DNA of 64,000 nt from Polysphondylium violaceum (GCA_000277445.1 AJWJ01000013.1:1-64000); one strand, 5' to 3'; positions 1 to 11,706 are shown, counted from the stretch's first letter. Numbers and translations are program-made. The notes: generated by a model not told the origin, from the sequence alone.

Positions 1-267
1 GTCATCCCCACGGTAGATATCATCTTCATCATTATCTTTATCATCGTCTTCATCTTCATCTTCATCTTCATCTTCATCTTTTAAAGAATCTATACGTACG
101 ATAGAGTGTGAAATCATCAGTTGCTTTGTTATTAAAAACCATTGTTTATTGACCAAAGCAAAGTCTCTCCATAGATAAAAATAGCTATCTTCATTGTCCA
201 TCATCCCTCTTTTACAATTGACCAAAAGATGAGAGAATATTTGTTTTACGAGATATGTTGATAACAT
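1..267 (-). CDS. Partial N-terminus of an F-box-like protein
   Basis: The minus strand opens at an ATG at 267-265 in an A-rich context and stays open to the window edge, so about 89 residues are visible. The first 55 residues include an L-R-D-F-A-L-V-N-K-Q-W-F type helix. That resembles the second half of an F-box as found in the large dictyostelid families of F-box/leucine-rich-repeat proteins. An Asp/Glu-rich run encoded by a GAT/GAA repeat follows. The protein continues off the left edge, so its full architecture is unknown. The F-box reading rests on one helix and is tentative; the coding call is firmer because the frame is open and the start context fits. Confidence 0.55.
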   Translation of the reverse strand, partial: MLSTYLVKQIFSHLLVNCKRGMMDNEDSYFYLWRDFALVNKQWFLITKQLMISHSIVRIDSLKDEDEDEDEDEDDDKDNDEDDIYRGDD

Positions 268-859
268 TTTAATGATAAAAAAAGGATTTTGTTTTGCGTT
301 CGTTTTCTCTGTGATATTAAAAGTCGACTTTTTTTTAAAAAAAAATTAAACTTTTGTTTTTTTTTTTTTTGGAAATTTTTTTTTCTGAGAATATGAGAAA
401 CTGGCGGAAAAACTGAGAAAAAAAAGTAAGCTCTAGAATTAATGTTGTATAATCAAAATTAGTAGAACTATAGCCTGATCTCATATCTACAAATTCATTA
501 ACTGTATGTATATCTCCAAATTAAATGAAGAAACTTGCACTGGTTTGGCATAAGTTAAGTGAAATCTTCTAATTGCATCTTTAAAAAAAAATAATAATAA
601 ATGCTCACTATGGATTTTTAAAAACGAATGAATTTTTTATTTGTTTTTGAATCGGGCCAAAGAATGCTCAATAATTTAAGGTGGGATTTCCATTTCATAT
701 TGATCCCTCAAATACATATTCTCAAATACTTTCCGTAAATTTTTAACAATAAGTAATAAATTCATATTAAAAAGTATAAATCATTTTTCTATACGAAATT
801 TTCTTTATTCATTATTGGCCAAAGATTGTAAACCCTATATTGATGTAATCAAAAAAATA
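268..859. other. Intergenic stretch, no gene seen
   Basis: This A/T-rich spacer contains several poly-A and poly-T runs. It lies between the start of the edge gene and the end of MAU2, both on the minus strand. It probably holds the promoter of the edge gene. No RNA gene or repeat element was recognised. Confidence 0.6.
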
Positions 860-3196
860 TTAGAAACATAAAACATCTACTTTAATCACCCAACCTACAT
901 TTTTTAATAAAAGTCTTAAAAATTCTATTTTATCGACAGGAAAAGAATTTATAATATTATCTCTGACTTTTAATTTTTCAAACAAGTTATTACTATCATT
1001 ATTATTACTATTACTATTACTATTATTATTATTATTTAAATCTAGTGGTAGAATCTAATTAGTAAAAGATTATGAACAATTACTCCTAAATACATACTCT
1101 TGTAAATATCAAATGAATAGAGTTCAGTTGAAATATCATTAATTAAATTTGACAAGGATAAAGAAGAATCCAACATATTTTTAATGTTTTGGTGAGTACT
1201 AGGGGGTATTTGACTTGAATCTGGGTAAATGGAGAGATAGAGTTTGGCAAGTTGATTTAAAACATTGGCTGTCAATTGAGTGCTTCCAATTTGATTATTT
1301 GATAGTAAAAGGCATTCTCTAAATTTGTCTTTGGCCAACTCGGGAGCAAATGTGACTAAAGAGAAACCTTCGAGGAATAAACTTATGGATCTAAGAGTGA
1401 GTTGAGGATGATTTTCCAATTGAGACAAATAATCTTTGATCAATGCATTGGATCGATCCAATTCATTGAGATAGATATGACAAGAAACCAATCTAATGAT
1501 ACAATGAATCTGTTGGTCGAATCTAGTTGATTTCTTGAGGGCCATATGTAAAAACTCTTTGGCCAAATCAAAATTCAAAAGAGATTGGCAAAATAGGGAA
1601 GCGAGATAATAGATTGTAGACTCTGCGCCATCGAGAAAGAGTGTAGGATAGGTTAAATAGATGTCTATGCATTGTTGAAGTTGTTGAAAAGATAACTCCA
1701 ACTCTAATGATGTCGAGTAGATGTAAAATAAATTCTCGTGAATTAAAAACTTTAATCTTATCAATGAACGCGACTCCTTCATTTGAGCCGGTGTAATATT
1801 TCCATTGGTTGAGCGATAGACATAGTGTAATTGACTTTCAATCAATTCGATTGATTTTTCAAAATACAACATTGATTTTGGAATTTCCCCTGTAAATCTT
1901 GAATGAATACCGGCCATTATATAACAAACACAACTTAGGTATTGGGGACCACATGTAAAGTAAAATATAGGTATTGGATTTTGATTTGTCGTAGACGATG
2001 ATGGTGATGATGATGAGGTTGGTTGTAATTCATTAAACATATGTTGAAGATCGACTAATAATGATTCCAATGTATTTGTAATCTCTTTATAACAACCAAT
2101 TCTATTTTGGTATATTGATTTGACTAGGTTAAAATAAACTTTAAGTTGTTTAAAAGACATGTTTGCGTCTTTGATTTTAAGTTTTAGCGACCGAGATTGA
2201 ATACATTGATTTGTTGTTGGAAATTTGATAATATATTGATAGAATGGTGGTAGTATTGTTGTATCTATATCATTATCATCCACACCATCATAGCTACTGA
2301 TTGACAGTATTTGTTGATCCATATTGTTTATCAATTGTTGGGAATGAGCAAATGTCTCTTGAAGGGATTGATAATTGTACAACATTATATTAAAATGACA
2401 TTTAATGGTATTCAATAGTACCTGCAAGAATGGATTGTGTAGGACATCCAATGATATTTTATAAGCTGTACTTAGTGATTGGTACGCTAGCTGTGTATTA
2501 TTCTCTTTTAATGCTATAAATGATTCTTTTAATAGGAAATAAATGTTCCATTCATAGTTTAGTCTAATAGTGTACACAAGATGTTAGTAATGAACAATAG
2601 TATGAGTAACGATATACTTACTGACTAGAATATTTTAATGATCTTTTAACCCATTGTTTGGCGAGGTTGGATGAGCCACCATAGTGAAATATTTCAATTA
2701 AAAAGTAAGATATCTTGCACAAAAGATCCAGAGATGTGTGCGAGGATTGATCAGACGAGAGTAAAAGAGATGCTTTTTCCAAATGAAATCTAGCGTCGTT
2801 GTAATTTAATGTATAGTTGTAGAGTAACTCTGCAATCTTGAGACGAGTGATTGATTCCTCTATGTATGACAACTGAAACGGTACGAGTTTCTTTGCACAT
2901 TTCTTTTTAATCTTTTTGTATTTATCTTCTTTTTTCTTGTACTCTTCATCCAAGATATTGTATACTATTGTACTGCTATCTGCATCATCCTGTTTAAATC
3001 GAATCAACGACTCGAGACACTGTATCGCCTGTAATATCCTTCCACAAGATATCAGTTGCTCTGACGTTACCCATATAAAATGAATAATCTTTTTACTCTG
3101 ATCATTTATATTGTTTTTATTTATCAAATTGTTATTGTCAACACCACCACCATTATTGCTAATGTTGTTATTGTTGTTGTCGTTATTGACGCTCAT
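860..3196 (-). CDS. MAU2: MAU2/Scc4 homologue, cohesin-loading TPR protein
   Basis: Three exons are inferred: 3196-2622, 2563-1098 and 1041-860. Introns of 58 nt (GTAAGT...TAG) and 56 nt (GTATGT...CTAG) keep the frame. The product starts with an Asn-rich leader, followed by TPR-like helical repeats throughout. Segments such as F-R-E-C-L-L-L-S-N and the Q-L-A-K-L-Y-L helices line up with the C-terminal repeats of animal MAU2. In known systems MAU2/Scc4 binds Scc2/NIPBL and loads cohesin onto chromatin. The last exon is my own addition: without it the protein would end in an intron-encoded tail, while the exon restores an Asn/Ser run and a charged helix before a TAA. It is divergently arranged with SFT2. 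Confidence 0.8.
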
Positions 3197-3671
3197 ATAT
3201 AAGTTTTATAAAGATACAAATAAAAAGTCCCTGCGATCAGTCTGTGAATGAAAACAATTAAATAAAAAAAAAAAAAACCAAATCTTTCCAAGAAGGTTGT
3301 TTTTTGAGGAATTTTGGTGTTGTTGGCGAATGAGATATTATTTCCAGGGCTCTGGTACCAAGATAGTAATTATCTTTTGTCAACATGAACATCAAAGATA
3401 ATAATCATCTTGAAAAGCTGAACAATATCAGCCCACTCACATAACACAGTATTGGTGTAGAGACACTAGTATTCTATCTATGCCCACATGAAATGTTTTT
3501 GTGTTGTTATTTATTCCAAGTCACAGGAGAAAAACTATAAAAGTGAAAGTGTGCTTCGTAGTCATGAACACCTCACAAAACTTTTTTTTTTTTAATTTAT
3601 TTTTTTAATTAGTTTTTTCTTATTTATAAGTTTTAGAAATAACGATACACACAGAGATATATAATATAAAA
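3197..3671. promoter_or_regulatory. Divergent promoter region between MAU2 and SFT2
   Basis: This 475-nt spacer separates two divergent starts. It contains poly-T runs near 3583-3618 just before the SFT2 start, as is common upstream of dictyostelid genes. No specific factor site was identified. The assignment rests on gene orientation only. Confidence 0.4.
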
Positions 3672-4391
3672 ATGAATAATAACAACAACTATAGTCAATT
3701 TGATAATCTAAATTTTAAAACAGAAAACAATGGATTCTTTTCAAATATTACAAACAAGTCGAATGAATATTGGAATGATATAAACAATAATTTCACAGGG
3801 GATGATGGTTTTTTCAATAAAATTAAATCAAATATACCCTATGCTAGCAACACCAACAAACCAGTTGAACAAAAATCATTTTATCAAGAGGTACAAGAAT
3901 CAACCTCGTTGTCTTTTTATCAGCGTTTAATAGGTTTTGCTATATTTTTCATTATAGGTATAGTTTTTCTAGGAATGGTATGTATAATAGAGATATAAAG
4001 TAGTAGCAGTAAGTGTAGGTAGTATGTATAATAACAATAAAATAACAATAATACATAGTCGACATTCTTTATATTGGCACCCAAAACATTTGCAAAATTT
4101 TACACGATTGGGAGTCTGTGTTTGTTTGGTAGTAGTATGGTTTTGGTTGGTGTTAAAAAACACTTTCAAACGATGTTTTCAGGCGATAGATTGTTTCCTT
4201 CATTGATTTACATAGGTTCCATATTTTGTACTCTTTATTTTGCTTTGGTACTCAAATCAACTCCCCTTAGCTTGATATCGGTTATCTTGCAATTGGGTGC
4301 ACTCGTGTGGTACTCGTTGTCCTACATACCTATGGGCAGACAAGTGGTCGGTGGTTTTGTCAGTACTGTTTACTCTTTTATAAGATCATAA
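3672..4391 (+). CDS. SFT2-family Golgi/endosome transport membrane protein
   Basis: Two exons, 3672-3977 and 4059-4391, are joined by an 81-nt GTATGT...ATAG intron in phase 0. The product has 212 residues. The N-terminal 80 residues are Asn-rich and probably cytosolic. Four membrane segments follow, beginning with the R-L-I-G-F-A-I-F-F helix. The join produces S-T-F-F-I-L-A-P-K-T-F-A-K-F-Y-T-I-G-S, which is the conserved core of SFT2 (SFT2D1-3 in animals). SFT2 proteins act with Got1 in retrograde traffic to the Golgi. The shorter downstream reading frames in this region are intron shadows. Confidence 0.9.
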
Positions 4392-4395
4392 ATGT

Positions 4396-4420
4396 ACACA
4401 CACACACACACACACACACA
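4396..4420. repeat. CA dinucleotide microsatellite
   Basis: About twelve CA units lie directly after the SFT2 stop codon, so the tract is probably within its 3' untranslated region. It is simple-sequence DNA with no other signal. Confidence 0.9.
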
Positions 4421-5966
4421 TACTACACATGCGTACTACTTGTTTATTTGAAGTCGTAGTAGTAAACTTTTCAACAAAGCCAAGCAAAGGGGGTAATTCA
4501 AGTGGGTAAATTAAACTAAACTAGTTGAAAGTTAACTAAACTCAGCAAGATGTCTGTTATTGGGTAATCTACTCCGCTTTAAAATTTTATTTAATTTGTA
4601 TTGGTAAAAGTCTTTTTGCTTTTGCACACCCCTCGCTTTCCCCATTCACTCATTCACTCACCCCACATACACACTACTCAATCATCTATGGGGAGAATGG
4701 GGCATAAATAAATTCATATTTAAAAGGTTAGCACAAAAAACATAGTCATCTGTTTCTGGCAATTTATTATTACACAGTGTTTAATTTGGTCATCTAATCT
4801 TGACACATTAAATTGTCATCACCAAGTTGTCAACTTACAAAAGAGAACTCTTGGCCCTTTGGAATTCCAGAGAGGGGTGGGTGAAGGGATACCAAAGTGT
4901 CTGAAATTTAATATATTTTCACACACAGGGAGACTATAGTTTATAAATTTTTAATATTTAGGGATCTTGAAAATCTTTTTTTGGATAAAAATAAAAATGT
5001 ACAAATTTGGAAATTTCGAAATTTATTTATTTGAATTATTTTTACATCTTAATTTCATGTAACCAAGCCAATTAAAAAGCAAATTACGTACCCCCTCCCC
5101 CCACCACAATATTATTATACAAACTGTGTTCTTCATTAATAAACAATTAATTCCTCTACTATATTTAATATATCATAAACTCAACATACACACAATAAAT
5201 AGTATTTTGTGTGTTAAAAAATAATTTAAATTCTTCCCATATAAACCTAGGTAAGTTACTTATTTTTTTTACCATTACAATAATGAATTCAATATCAATC
5301 GCCTTTATTAGATTGTGATCTCTAAACACCTCCACATTTTATATTCGATTCTCCGAGATGGTATAAATTATTGTCCAAACAAATCTATTTCTGGAAATTT
5401 GTACTTTTGTGTTAAATTTCACTTTCCACATACAAACACTTGTGTGTTACCCCGCACTCATTGATGACTCGAGTTATCAACCACCACACCATATTAATTT
5501 ACGATGTGGGGTGTGTTTACCATATTTTCATTTACCATACCCCCCAACCCACACCTGACAGCTCCATCTTATCACACTATAAAATGCATTTATTCACTCA
5601 CTCACACACTCAAATACATACAATACAAACATATATTCCCATATTATATTTAATTTATTATAATATTAATATTATCCTCTATTTATACATACTCTCACAA
5701 CAACAACAACACTATATAAACTTTTTGTAAAAAAGTAAAGAATTCATTATTCTCCCCTCCTCTTGTGTGAACTATTATACTAACAAATTTGGTTATTATA
5801 AAATCTTGTTTTTAGATCAAAATTTATTATAATAAAATTTTCAATTAGAAAGCGTATAAATAGGTGTCTGTCCGTCTCTGTCATTCATTCAATTAATTAA
5901 TTAATTAAAACAACATTCTTATTCTCATCATCATCATCATCTTATCTCAAAACTATACTCTTCAAA
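4421..5966. other. Long intergenic region without a recognised gene
   Basis: About 1.5 kb of A/T-rich sequence contains C-rich tracts, for example near 5091-5106. A 96-codon open frame at 5440-5730 consists mainly of His, Thr, Tyr and Ile from simple CA/TA-rich sequence and has no domain. A TATA-like segment and a TTAA repeat near 5891-5908 precede the next start codon and may be its core promoter. I see no structural RNA. Confidence 0.5.
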
Positions 5967-6266
5967 ATGAATACCAAAATCACTAGTTTACTCTTAAACA
6001 ACGCCGTCAAGCCCAGAATTGTTGCCGTTGCCACACCATCTCGTGCCTACTCTACCAACAGTACCGGATTCTTGCTCAGTCAAAAGAGAGACAAGGAGGG
6101 CAAACTCTACACCATCCCACCAAAGAAATGGGAAGACTCTTTGGCCACCGCTAGTGAATCCATCGTCAAGGCTGAGAGATCACCAAACCTCCCAATTGAC
6201 AAATTACAAAAATTATCTGTTGAAAAAATTGAAAAGAATCATACTCTTAATTTGAATGCTTTTTAA
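5967..6266 (+). CDS. Small predicted mitochondrial protein, function unknown
   Basis: This single exon encodes 99 residues. The first 30 residues are rich in Arg, Lys, Ala, Val and Ser, lack acidic residues and end in R-A-Y-S-T, the look of a mitochondrial targeting presequence. The mature part is charged and helical, with a G-K-L-Y-T-I-P-P-K-K-W segment and a Lys/Glu-rich end. Codon use is more GC-rich than its surroundings, with many ACC, GCC and AAG codons, which suggests a well-expressed real gene. I do not recognise the family. Small matrix or inner-membrane assembly proteins are possible relatives, but there is no direct support. Confidence 0.75.
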   Translation: MNTKITSLLLNNAVKPRIVAVATPSRAYSTNSTGFLLSQKRDKEGKLYTIPPKKWEDSLATASESIVKAERSPNLPIDKLQKLSVEKIEKNHTLNLNAF

Positions 6267-6807
6267 AAACAAATAATAATCAAACATCACATGAAACAAC
6301 TTTTTTACTTTTTAAATAACAATTGTTTTTAGGCAATATCCTTTTAAAACAACAATAACAAACTACTAATAATCATAGAATCATTTTAAACTTAAACACA
6401 ACCTGTAAATAGAACCCAAACAAAACAAATAATTATGTAAATAAACAACATATAATTCAAATAATACTATTTCTTTTTTTATGTGTATTTTATGACTAAA
6501 GATTATACCATAGTAAACATATATATACAACAAAGGGATAATCACCAATATGTGAGCGTGTATTAATCACATGGATGGAAGTTCCTGATACACTTTATAC
6601 CTGCTCAGTGGAAATGATCGACAAAAATAAATTAGAAAAAAATAAAAAAAGTTTTTCGTTTTTTTTCTCAAACGTGCTGAAAAAAATAGGGTGGAGTTTT
6701 TTTTTTNTTTTTTTTTTTTTTTTTTATCTCTTTTAACCTTTGTGTGTTGTGTTCTTCACAGATATTATATTTGTTATATTATATATTAAAAGCACAGAGA
6801 TATAAAG
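6267..6807. other. Intergenic region with a poly-T run and one unresolved base
   Basis: The spacer ends in a long T-tract (about 6697-6725) containing a single N at 6707, so the tract length was not resolved by sequencing. It lies about 80 nt upstream of the ABCE1 start and resembles the T-runs before many dictyostelid genes. No gene was seen. Confidence 0.6.
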
Positions 6808-8868
6808 ATGGCTGATGATCAAATTCGTATAGCTATTGTCAATCCAGACAAATGCAAACCAAAGAAATGCAGTCAAGAGTGCAAAAAGAATTGCCCAGTA
6901 GTCAAGATGGGTAAGCTTTGTATTGAAGTCAAACCAACATCAAAGGTATCATTCATCTCTGAAGAGTTGTGTAATGGTTGTGGTATTTGTGTCAAGAAAT
7001 GTCCATTTGAAGCCATTCAAATCATCAATCTTCCAAAGAATCTCCAAAGAGACACCACTCATCGTTATGGTCCAAATTCATTCAAACTTCACAGATTACC
7101 AACTCCACGTCCAGGTCAAGTTTTAGGTTTGGTCGGTACCAACGGTATTGGTAAATCCACCGCTCTCAAAGTTTTGGCTGGTAAATTGAAACCAAATCTT
7201 GGTCTCTATGATAACCCTCCCTCATGGAGAGACATCATTTCTTTCTTTAGAGGTTCTGAATTACAAAGTTATTTCACTAGAATTTTAGAAGAAGATATTA
7301 AAGTATGTATTTAGTTTATTAGCATTGTAGTAGTAGTAGTTAGACAACAGCAGACATTAGAGCATAGATAATAGTAGTAGTAGTTAAGATCAACAACAAC
7401 AACAACACAACAACGACAAAAACAGATTCAAAGATTAGGTTATTAATATAATCACAATATAATTTTAGGCTTTAATTAAACCACAATATGTTGATAATCT
7501 TTCAAAGGCTGTCACTGGTACTGTTAGATCAATTTTAGACTCAAAATCAGAAAAAGATAACAAAGAACAAATGATTATTGATCTTGACTTAAAGGAAGCT
7601 TTAGATAAAACTGTTGCTGTTTTATCTGGTGGTGAATTACAACGTTTTGCTATTGCTGTTGTTGCTATTCAAAATGCTGATGTGTATGTATTATGTGGTG
7701 GTAGAAGATAAAGTAATGTATACAGCAGAGTATTAATTGATTGATTTTATAAATATATAGTTATATGTTTGATGAACCATCTAGTTATCTTGATGTTAAA
7801 CAAAGATTAAAGGCTGCTCAAACTATTAGATCATTGATTTCATCACAAAACTATATTATTGTTGTTGAACACGATCTTTCAGTCTTGGATTATCTTTCAG
7901 ATTTTGTCTGTTGTCTCTATGGAGCACCAGGTGCTTATGGTGTTGTAACATTACCATTCTCTGTTAGAGAAGGTATCAATATCTTCCTTGGTGGTTATAT
8001 CCCCACTGAAAATATGAGATTCCGTAAGGAAGCACTCACCTTTAAATTGTCTGAAACTGCCGAAGTTGAAGAGGAAGTAAAGAAACATTGCAACTACAAA
8101 TATCCAAACATGACCAAGACATTGGACACCTTTAAACTTGAAATCAAGGCTGGTGAATTCACCGACTCTGAAATCATTGTCATGTTGGGTCAAAACGGTA
8201 CCGGTAAGACCACCTTTATCAAGATGTTGGCCGGTCAAATGCCCTCTGATAACCCCGATGCCCAAGTACCCGAATTGAACGTCAGTTACAAACCACAAAA
8301 GATCAATCCCAAGTTCCCTGGCACTGTCAGAGAACTCATCCACAAGCGTATTCGTGACACTTTCCTCCATCCACAATTCCAATCTGACGTTGCCAAGCCA
8401 CTCAACATTGACAATATCATTGATCAACAAGTTTTAAATCTCTCTGGTGGTGAGTTACAACGTGTCGCCATCGTATTGTGTCTTGGTCAACCAGCCGACA
8501 TTTATCTCATTGATGAACCCTCTGCCTATTTGGACTCTGAACAACGTATTATCGCCTCCAAAGTCATCAAGAGATTCATTCTCCACGCTGGTAAATCTGG
8601 TTTTGTCGTAGAACACGATTTCATCATGGGTACCTATTTGGCCGATCGTGTCATTGTGTATGAAGGTATTCCAGGTGTCGATTGTGTTGCTACCACCCCA
8701 CAATCTCTTTTGACTGGTATGAATCAATTTTTACAATCTCTTGAAATCACTTTCAGAAGAGATCCAACCAACTTTAGACCACGTATCAATAAGCTCAACT
8801 CTATCAAAGATACCGAACAAAAAGCTGCTGGTAATTATTTCTTCTTGGATGATAATGGTTCTGATTAA
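6808..8868 (+). CDS. ABCE1: ABCE1/Rli1 ribosome-recycling ATPase
   Basis: Three exons, 6808-7302, 7469-7683 and 7761-8868, give 605 residues, close to the family length of about 600. The N-terminus has eight cysteines in two ferredoxin-like 4Fe-4S patterns (residues 16-29 and 55-65). Two ABC ATPase domains follow. Walker A motifs are G-T-N-G-I-G-K-S (110-117) and G-Q-N-G-T-G-K-T, and each domain has an L-S-G-G-E-L-Q-R signature and a D-E-P-S Walker B end. ABCE1 splits ribosomes after termination and acts in the cytosol. The introns are 166 nt and 77 nt. All key residues appear present, so the gene looks functional. Confidence 0.98.
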
Positions 8869-9307
8869 ATCATTTATTTCAATCAATAATAATAATAATA
8901 ATAAGGATTTTTATTGTTGTTGTTGTTTATATATTATCATTTAAATGATATTATATATGTTTGATGATATGGAATGATATAAAAGGAAAAAAAAAAAAAA
9001 GAAATAAAAATAAATTAAATTAAAAAACTCGAGTTTTTTCTTGATTCCTCGAGAAATCAAAAATCAAAAGAAAAAGGACTTGAATCGAATTTTTTGACAT
9101 TTTCTAAAGAATAGATCTCTTTTGATTCAAATTTGATAGAAATCAATACTAAAATACAAATCTGGTTTCTTTTTTATTAGAAACCGATAGATTTGATTTT
9201 TTTTATTGATTTTTTGTGTTTGAAAATATCACATTCATGTATATTATTAATTAATAAGCATATTGAATGGAGTTTGAGAAATGTTAATTTTTATTTTATA
9301 AAGTCTA
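8869..9307. other. Intergenic spacer, no gene seen
   Basis: A/T-rich sequence with an (AAT)n run just after the ABCE1 stop and several poly-A tracts. Short CTCGAG-containing inverted segments occur near 9027-9051. No coding or RNA signal was recognised. Confidence 0.55.
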
Positions 9308-9664
9308 ATGAATTTTATCAATTTAATTGTAATATCTTTATTTTTATTTAGTACCACTTGTCATGGTATAGAGTTATTGTTTGATGATGCTAAAGAACAT
9401 TACTCTCAAGAAGTCATCAATCAATATTATTCTATGTGCACCATTTTGGTACCTCAATATTTAGAATTGTTTAAAACATCTTCATTACAAAATATGTCAA
9501 ATCATGAAATTGCCAACTATGAATCTCAATTTTGTCAAAATTTTAAACAATTAAAAGACTATGAATTATGCAAAACTCTAGTATTTCAAAAAGTTATCCT
9601 TACTCTAACGTTAAGCTCACCTATTGAAAAGATTTGTTATAACATTGCATATTTCCCTTTATAG
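9308..9664 (+). CDS. Secreted saposin-like (SapB) small protein
   Basis: This single exon encodes 118 residues. Residues 1-20 form a hydrophobic signal peptide ending near T-C-H-G. The mature part has four cysteines. The second half follows the saposin B spacing: a Cys, ten residues, a second Cys, a hydrophobic helix, then S-P-I-E-K-I-C. Saposin-like proteins bind lipids or permeabilise membranes, and in Dictyostelium the family includes lysosomal and secreted proteins. One cysteine of the usual six-cysteine pattern is not evident in the first helix, so the domain is divergent. The secreted nature is well supported and the fold assignment is moderate. Confidence 0.6.
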   Translation: MNFINLIVISLFLFSTTCHGIELLFDDAKEHYSQEVINQYYSMCTILVPQYLELFKTSSLQNMSNHEIANYESQFCQNFKQLKDYELCKTLVFQKVILTLTLSSPIEKICYNIAYFPL

Positions 9665-10487
9665 TTTAATTCAATAAATAGTATTTTACAACTTGATTTT
9701 TAAAATGTATTAATACAGTGGGATTATTTTTTCTTTAATTAAATTTGGGTAGAGTTGTACCTTTTTCACTCTGACATAGTGCAATTCAGAGCAGATACAG
9801 GTTATGGCGTATGATAAAAGCAAGCAGTTATCAAGCAATTGCCAAATCCCCTCAAAATAAATTGTAAATCTTTTTATCACTTTCATTAAGAAAGCTGAAG
9901 GGTGATTAAACTCTTCTAGAACAGATACTACATTTGACTTCAGCCTAAGATGACTAAGAAGTGATTTGTTTGACTATTTTTTCCTCACTTTTATACTTTT
10001 CAATTTCTTTTTTCAAATGTCTTGAATTAAAAAACATCGCATATTATTGAATTTTCTCAAATATCAAACCATGACTATGTGCGCAAATAAAAAAGAAAAA
10101 AAAAAAAAAAAAAAACAAAAAAAAATTCTTTGAAAAAATTTCCCACGAAACCTACGTAGATTCGGATCTCAAATACTGCCACTCTGCAAACATGGACCAT
10201 ATACCCAAATTATGTTCATAGAATTACAAACTATTAATTTTTTCAAAATATTAATTTTTTAACAATTCTTAAAAAGATCCCTATACTTGTAAAAACTTGA
10301 AATTTTTGCGTTTTGAGGAAAAAAAAACATCAGGTATAAATATCTTTATTGATCACTTCATTCATTCATCAAACACAATTCAATCTACCAATCAAATAAC
10401 AAATTTAATTAAATTTTTTCTATAAATCAATCCTTTTACAACTATAATTCAATTTTAGCGATCTCTACCCTTTTTACCAATAACAAA
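9665..10487. other. Intergenic region, no gene seen
   Basis: About 820 nt of A/T-rich DNA with a long A-run near 10089-10125. No open frame with coding character was seen on either strand. A CT-rich leader precedes the next gene from about 10356. Confidence 0.55.
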
Positions 10488-10940
10488 ATGTTTAAATCAC
10501 TATTGTTTTTCTCTCTTTTTATTTGTTTATTCTTTCAAATTTCTCAAGCTACCACCGTTAACGTTCCGTCAGCTACTGGTTGGCCTCTTCTCTTAAATTC
10601 CACTTTCTTAGCCACCAAGTATGATCGTTCGGATAACAAACTCATTGTAATTTACTTTACAAAGGATGACTGCCCACCATGCGATGTCATTAGTCCATTG
10701 TTGGGTCCATGGTTGACAGATACCCAATACTCTGGTGTTGAATTTTATGAAGTCAACGTTTCCCACTTTTTAAATATTCCATCAGATTATGAAGTCTCCG
10801 AGGTTTCCTCTCTCCCAAGCATGAAGTTTTACAAAAATTATGAAGCTACTGAAGATGGTTATATTAAATTCTTATGGAAATCATCTGCTCCTCTCCTTAT
10901 GTACCAAGACGCCTCGACTTTTTTGAATGCCAACAAATAA
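10488..10940 (+). CDS. Secreted or luminal thioredoxin-fold protein
   Basis: The 150-residue product starts with a signal peptide (residues 1-21, ending S-Q-A). It then has a thioredoxin fold: a strand K-L-I-V-I-Y-F, the active-site motif C-P-P-C near residues 64-67, and a later S-L-P-S segment carrying the cis-proline. There is no KDEL-like end, so it is probably secreted or lysosomal rather than retained in the ER. CPPC is less usual than CGPC or CGHC and should shift the redox potential. The role could be disulfide reduction or isomerisation. The thioredoxin fold assignment is strong and the specific function is unknown. Confidence 0.85.
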   Translation: MFKSLLFFSLFICLFFQISQATTVNVPSATGWPLLLNSTFLATKYDRSDNKLIVIYFTKDDCPPCDVISPLLGPWLTDTQYSGVEFYEVNVSHFLNIPSDYEVSEVSSLPSMKFYKNYEATEDGYIKFLWKSSAPLLMYQDASTFLNANK

Positions 10941-11076
10941 GCACATTGGCATATGTGTAAATGATAACAATTTAATAGTTCACATTTAATCAAGTTTTAT
11001 TGATTTTTTAATATTTTTCCCAAGTTATTTTTCACTTTTAGAATCTCGATTTATGATTCAATTTATTTGTAAAAAT

Positions 11077-11113
11077 AATAGGAATAATTTATAGTAATAT
11101 TATTATTCCTATT
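11077..11113. repeat. Inverted repeat, potential hairpin
   Basis: A 12-nt arm at 11077-11088 is perfectly complementary to 11102-11113, with a 13-nt loop. It lies about 140 nt beyond the stop of the thioredoxin-like gene and could form a stem in the 3' region of its transcript. No link to termination is known in this organism. Confidence 0.6.
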
Positions 11114-11706
11114 CTAAACAATAAATAAATATTTTTATTTTTAACTCACAAAATTTTTAGATTAGAGTTTTTTTCTTTTGAATTAGAACAGTCTTTATTT
11201 AAGTGTGGTTTTGTATAATCCATAATAGTTTACCTAGGTCCTTCAAGGAGTCTTTTTATAAATAAACTCTATAATTTTTATTATTTTTAACCTAAGTATC
11301 TCCACTAAACCATTCTATCTGAAGGGAGGGTAGTGAAGGCATTTCTCCGAGCAGTGGTTCTTATTTATTAAACTATAAATATTGTTTTTATAGGAAGAGA
11401 TGGTTTTATTTGTAGGGTAGTCTTTTATGTCGTTACTGTGGATGAGAATCTGCTCCCACTCATTAACTCACTTTGGTTCCACAATGTCTAAAGGCCTAGA
11501 TCCCACTTAAACTGATCATCCCCTCAAATATGGACAATTCATCAAATTCACTCTCTTCATACGACCTTTGACTTGTTAAAATGAATCGGGTCGGAGATTA
11601 GAATAATTAAAAAGAAGACCCCCTATTCTCTGAAACTCCATCATTGAGGACCATCTAAAATTAGGAAAGCCCGATAAATGAATTCTAGTTTTTTTAAAAA
11701 AGATTT
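11114..11706. other. Unassigned sequence downstream of tRNA-Gly
   Basis: From about 11290 to 11690 the sequence is noticeably less A/T-biased and less repetitive than ordinary spacer DNA here. No open frame longer than a few dozen codons was seen. Because it lies directly 3' of a tRNA gene, where dictyostelid tRNA-targeting retroelements of the TRE3 (non-LTR) type insert, an old element remnant is possible. Nothing in the sequence identifies one. Confidence 0.35.

Noticed and set aside
5440-5730. 96-codon open frame in the 4.4-6.0 kb gap
   Set aside because: Composed of His/Thr/Tyr/Ile from CA- and TA-rich simple sequence, with no domain and no proper context.
4421-5966. Dictyostelid class I or spliceosomal small RNA
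   Set aside because: No conserved 5'/3' stem plus CTTACAGCA-type motif or snRNA core was found in this or the other gaps by eye.
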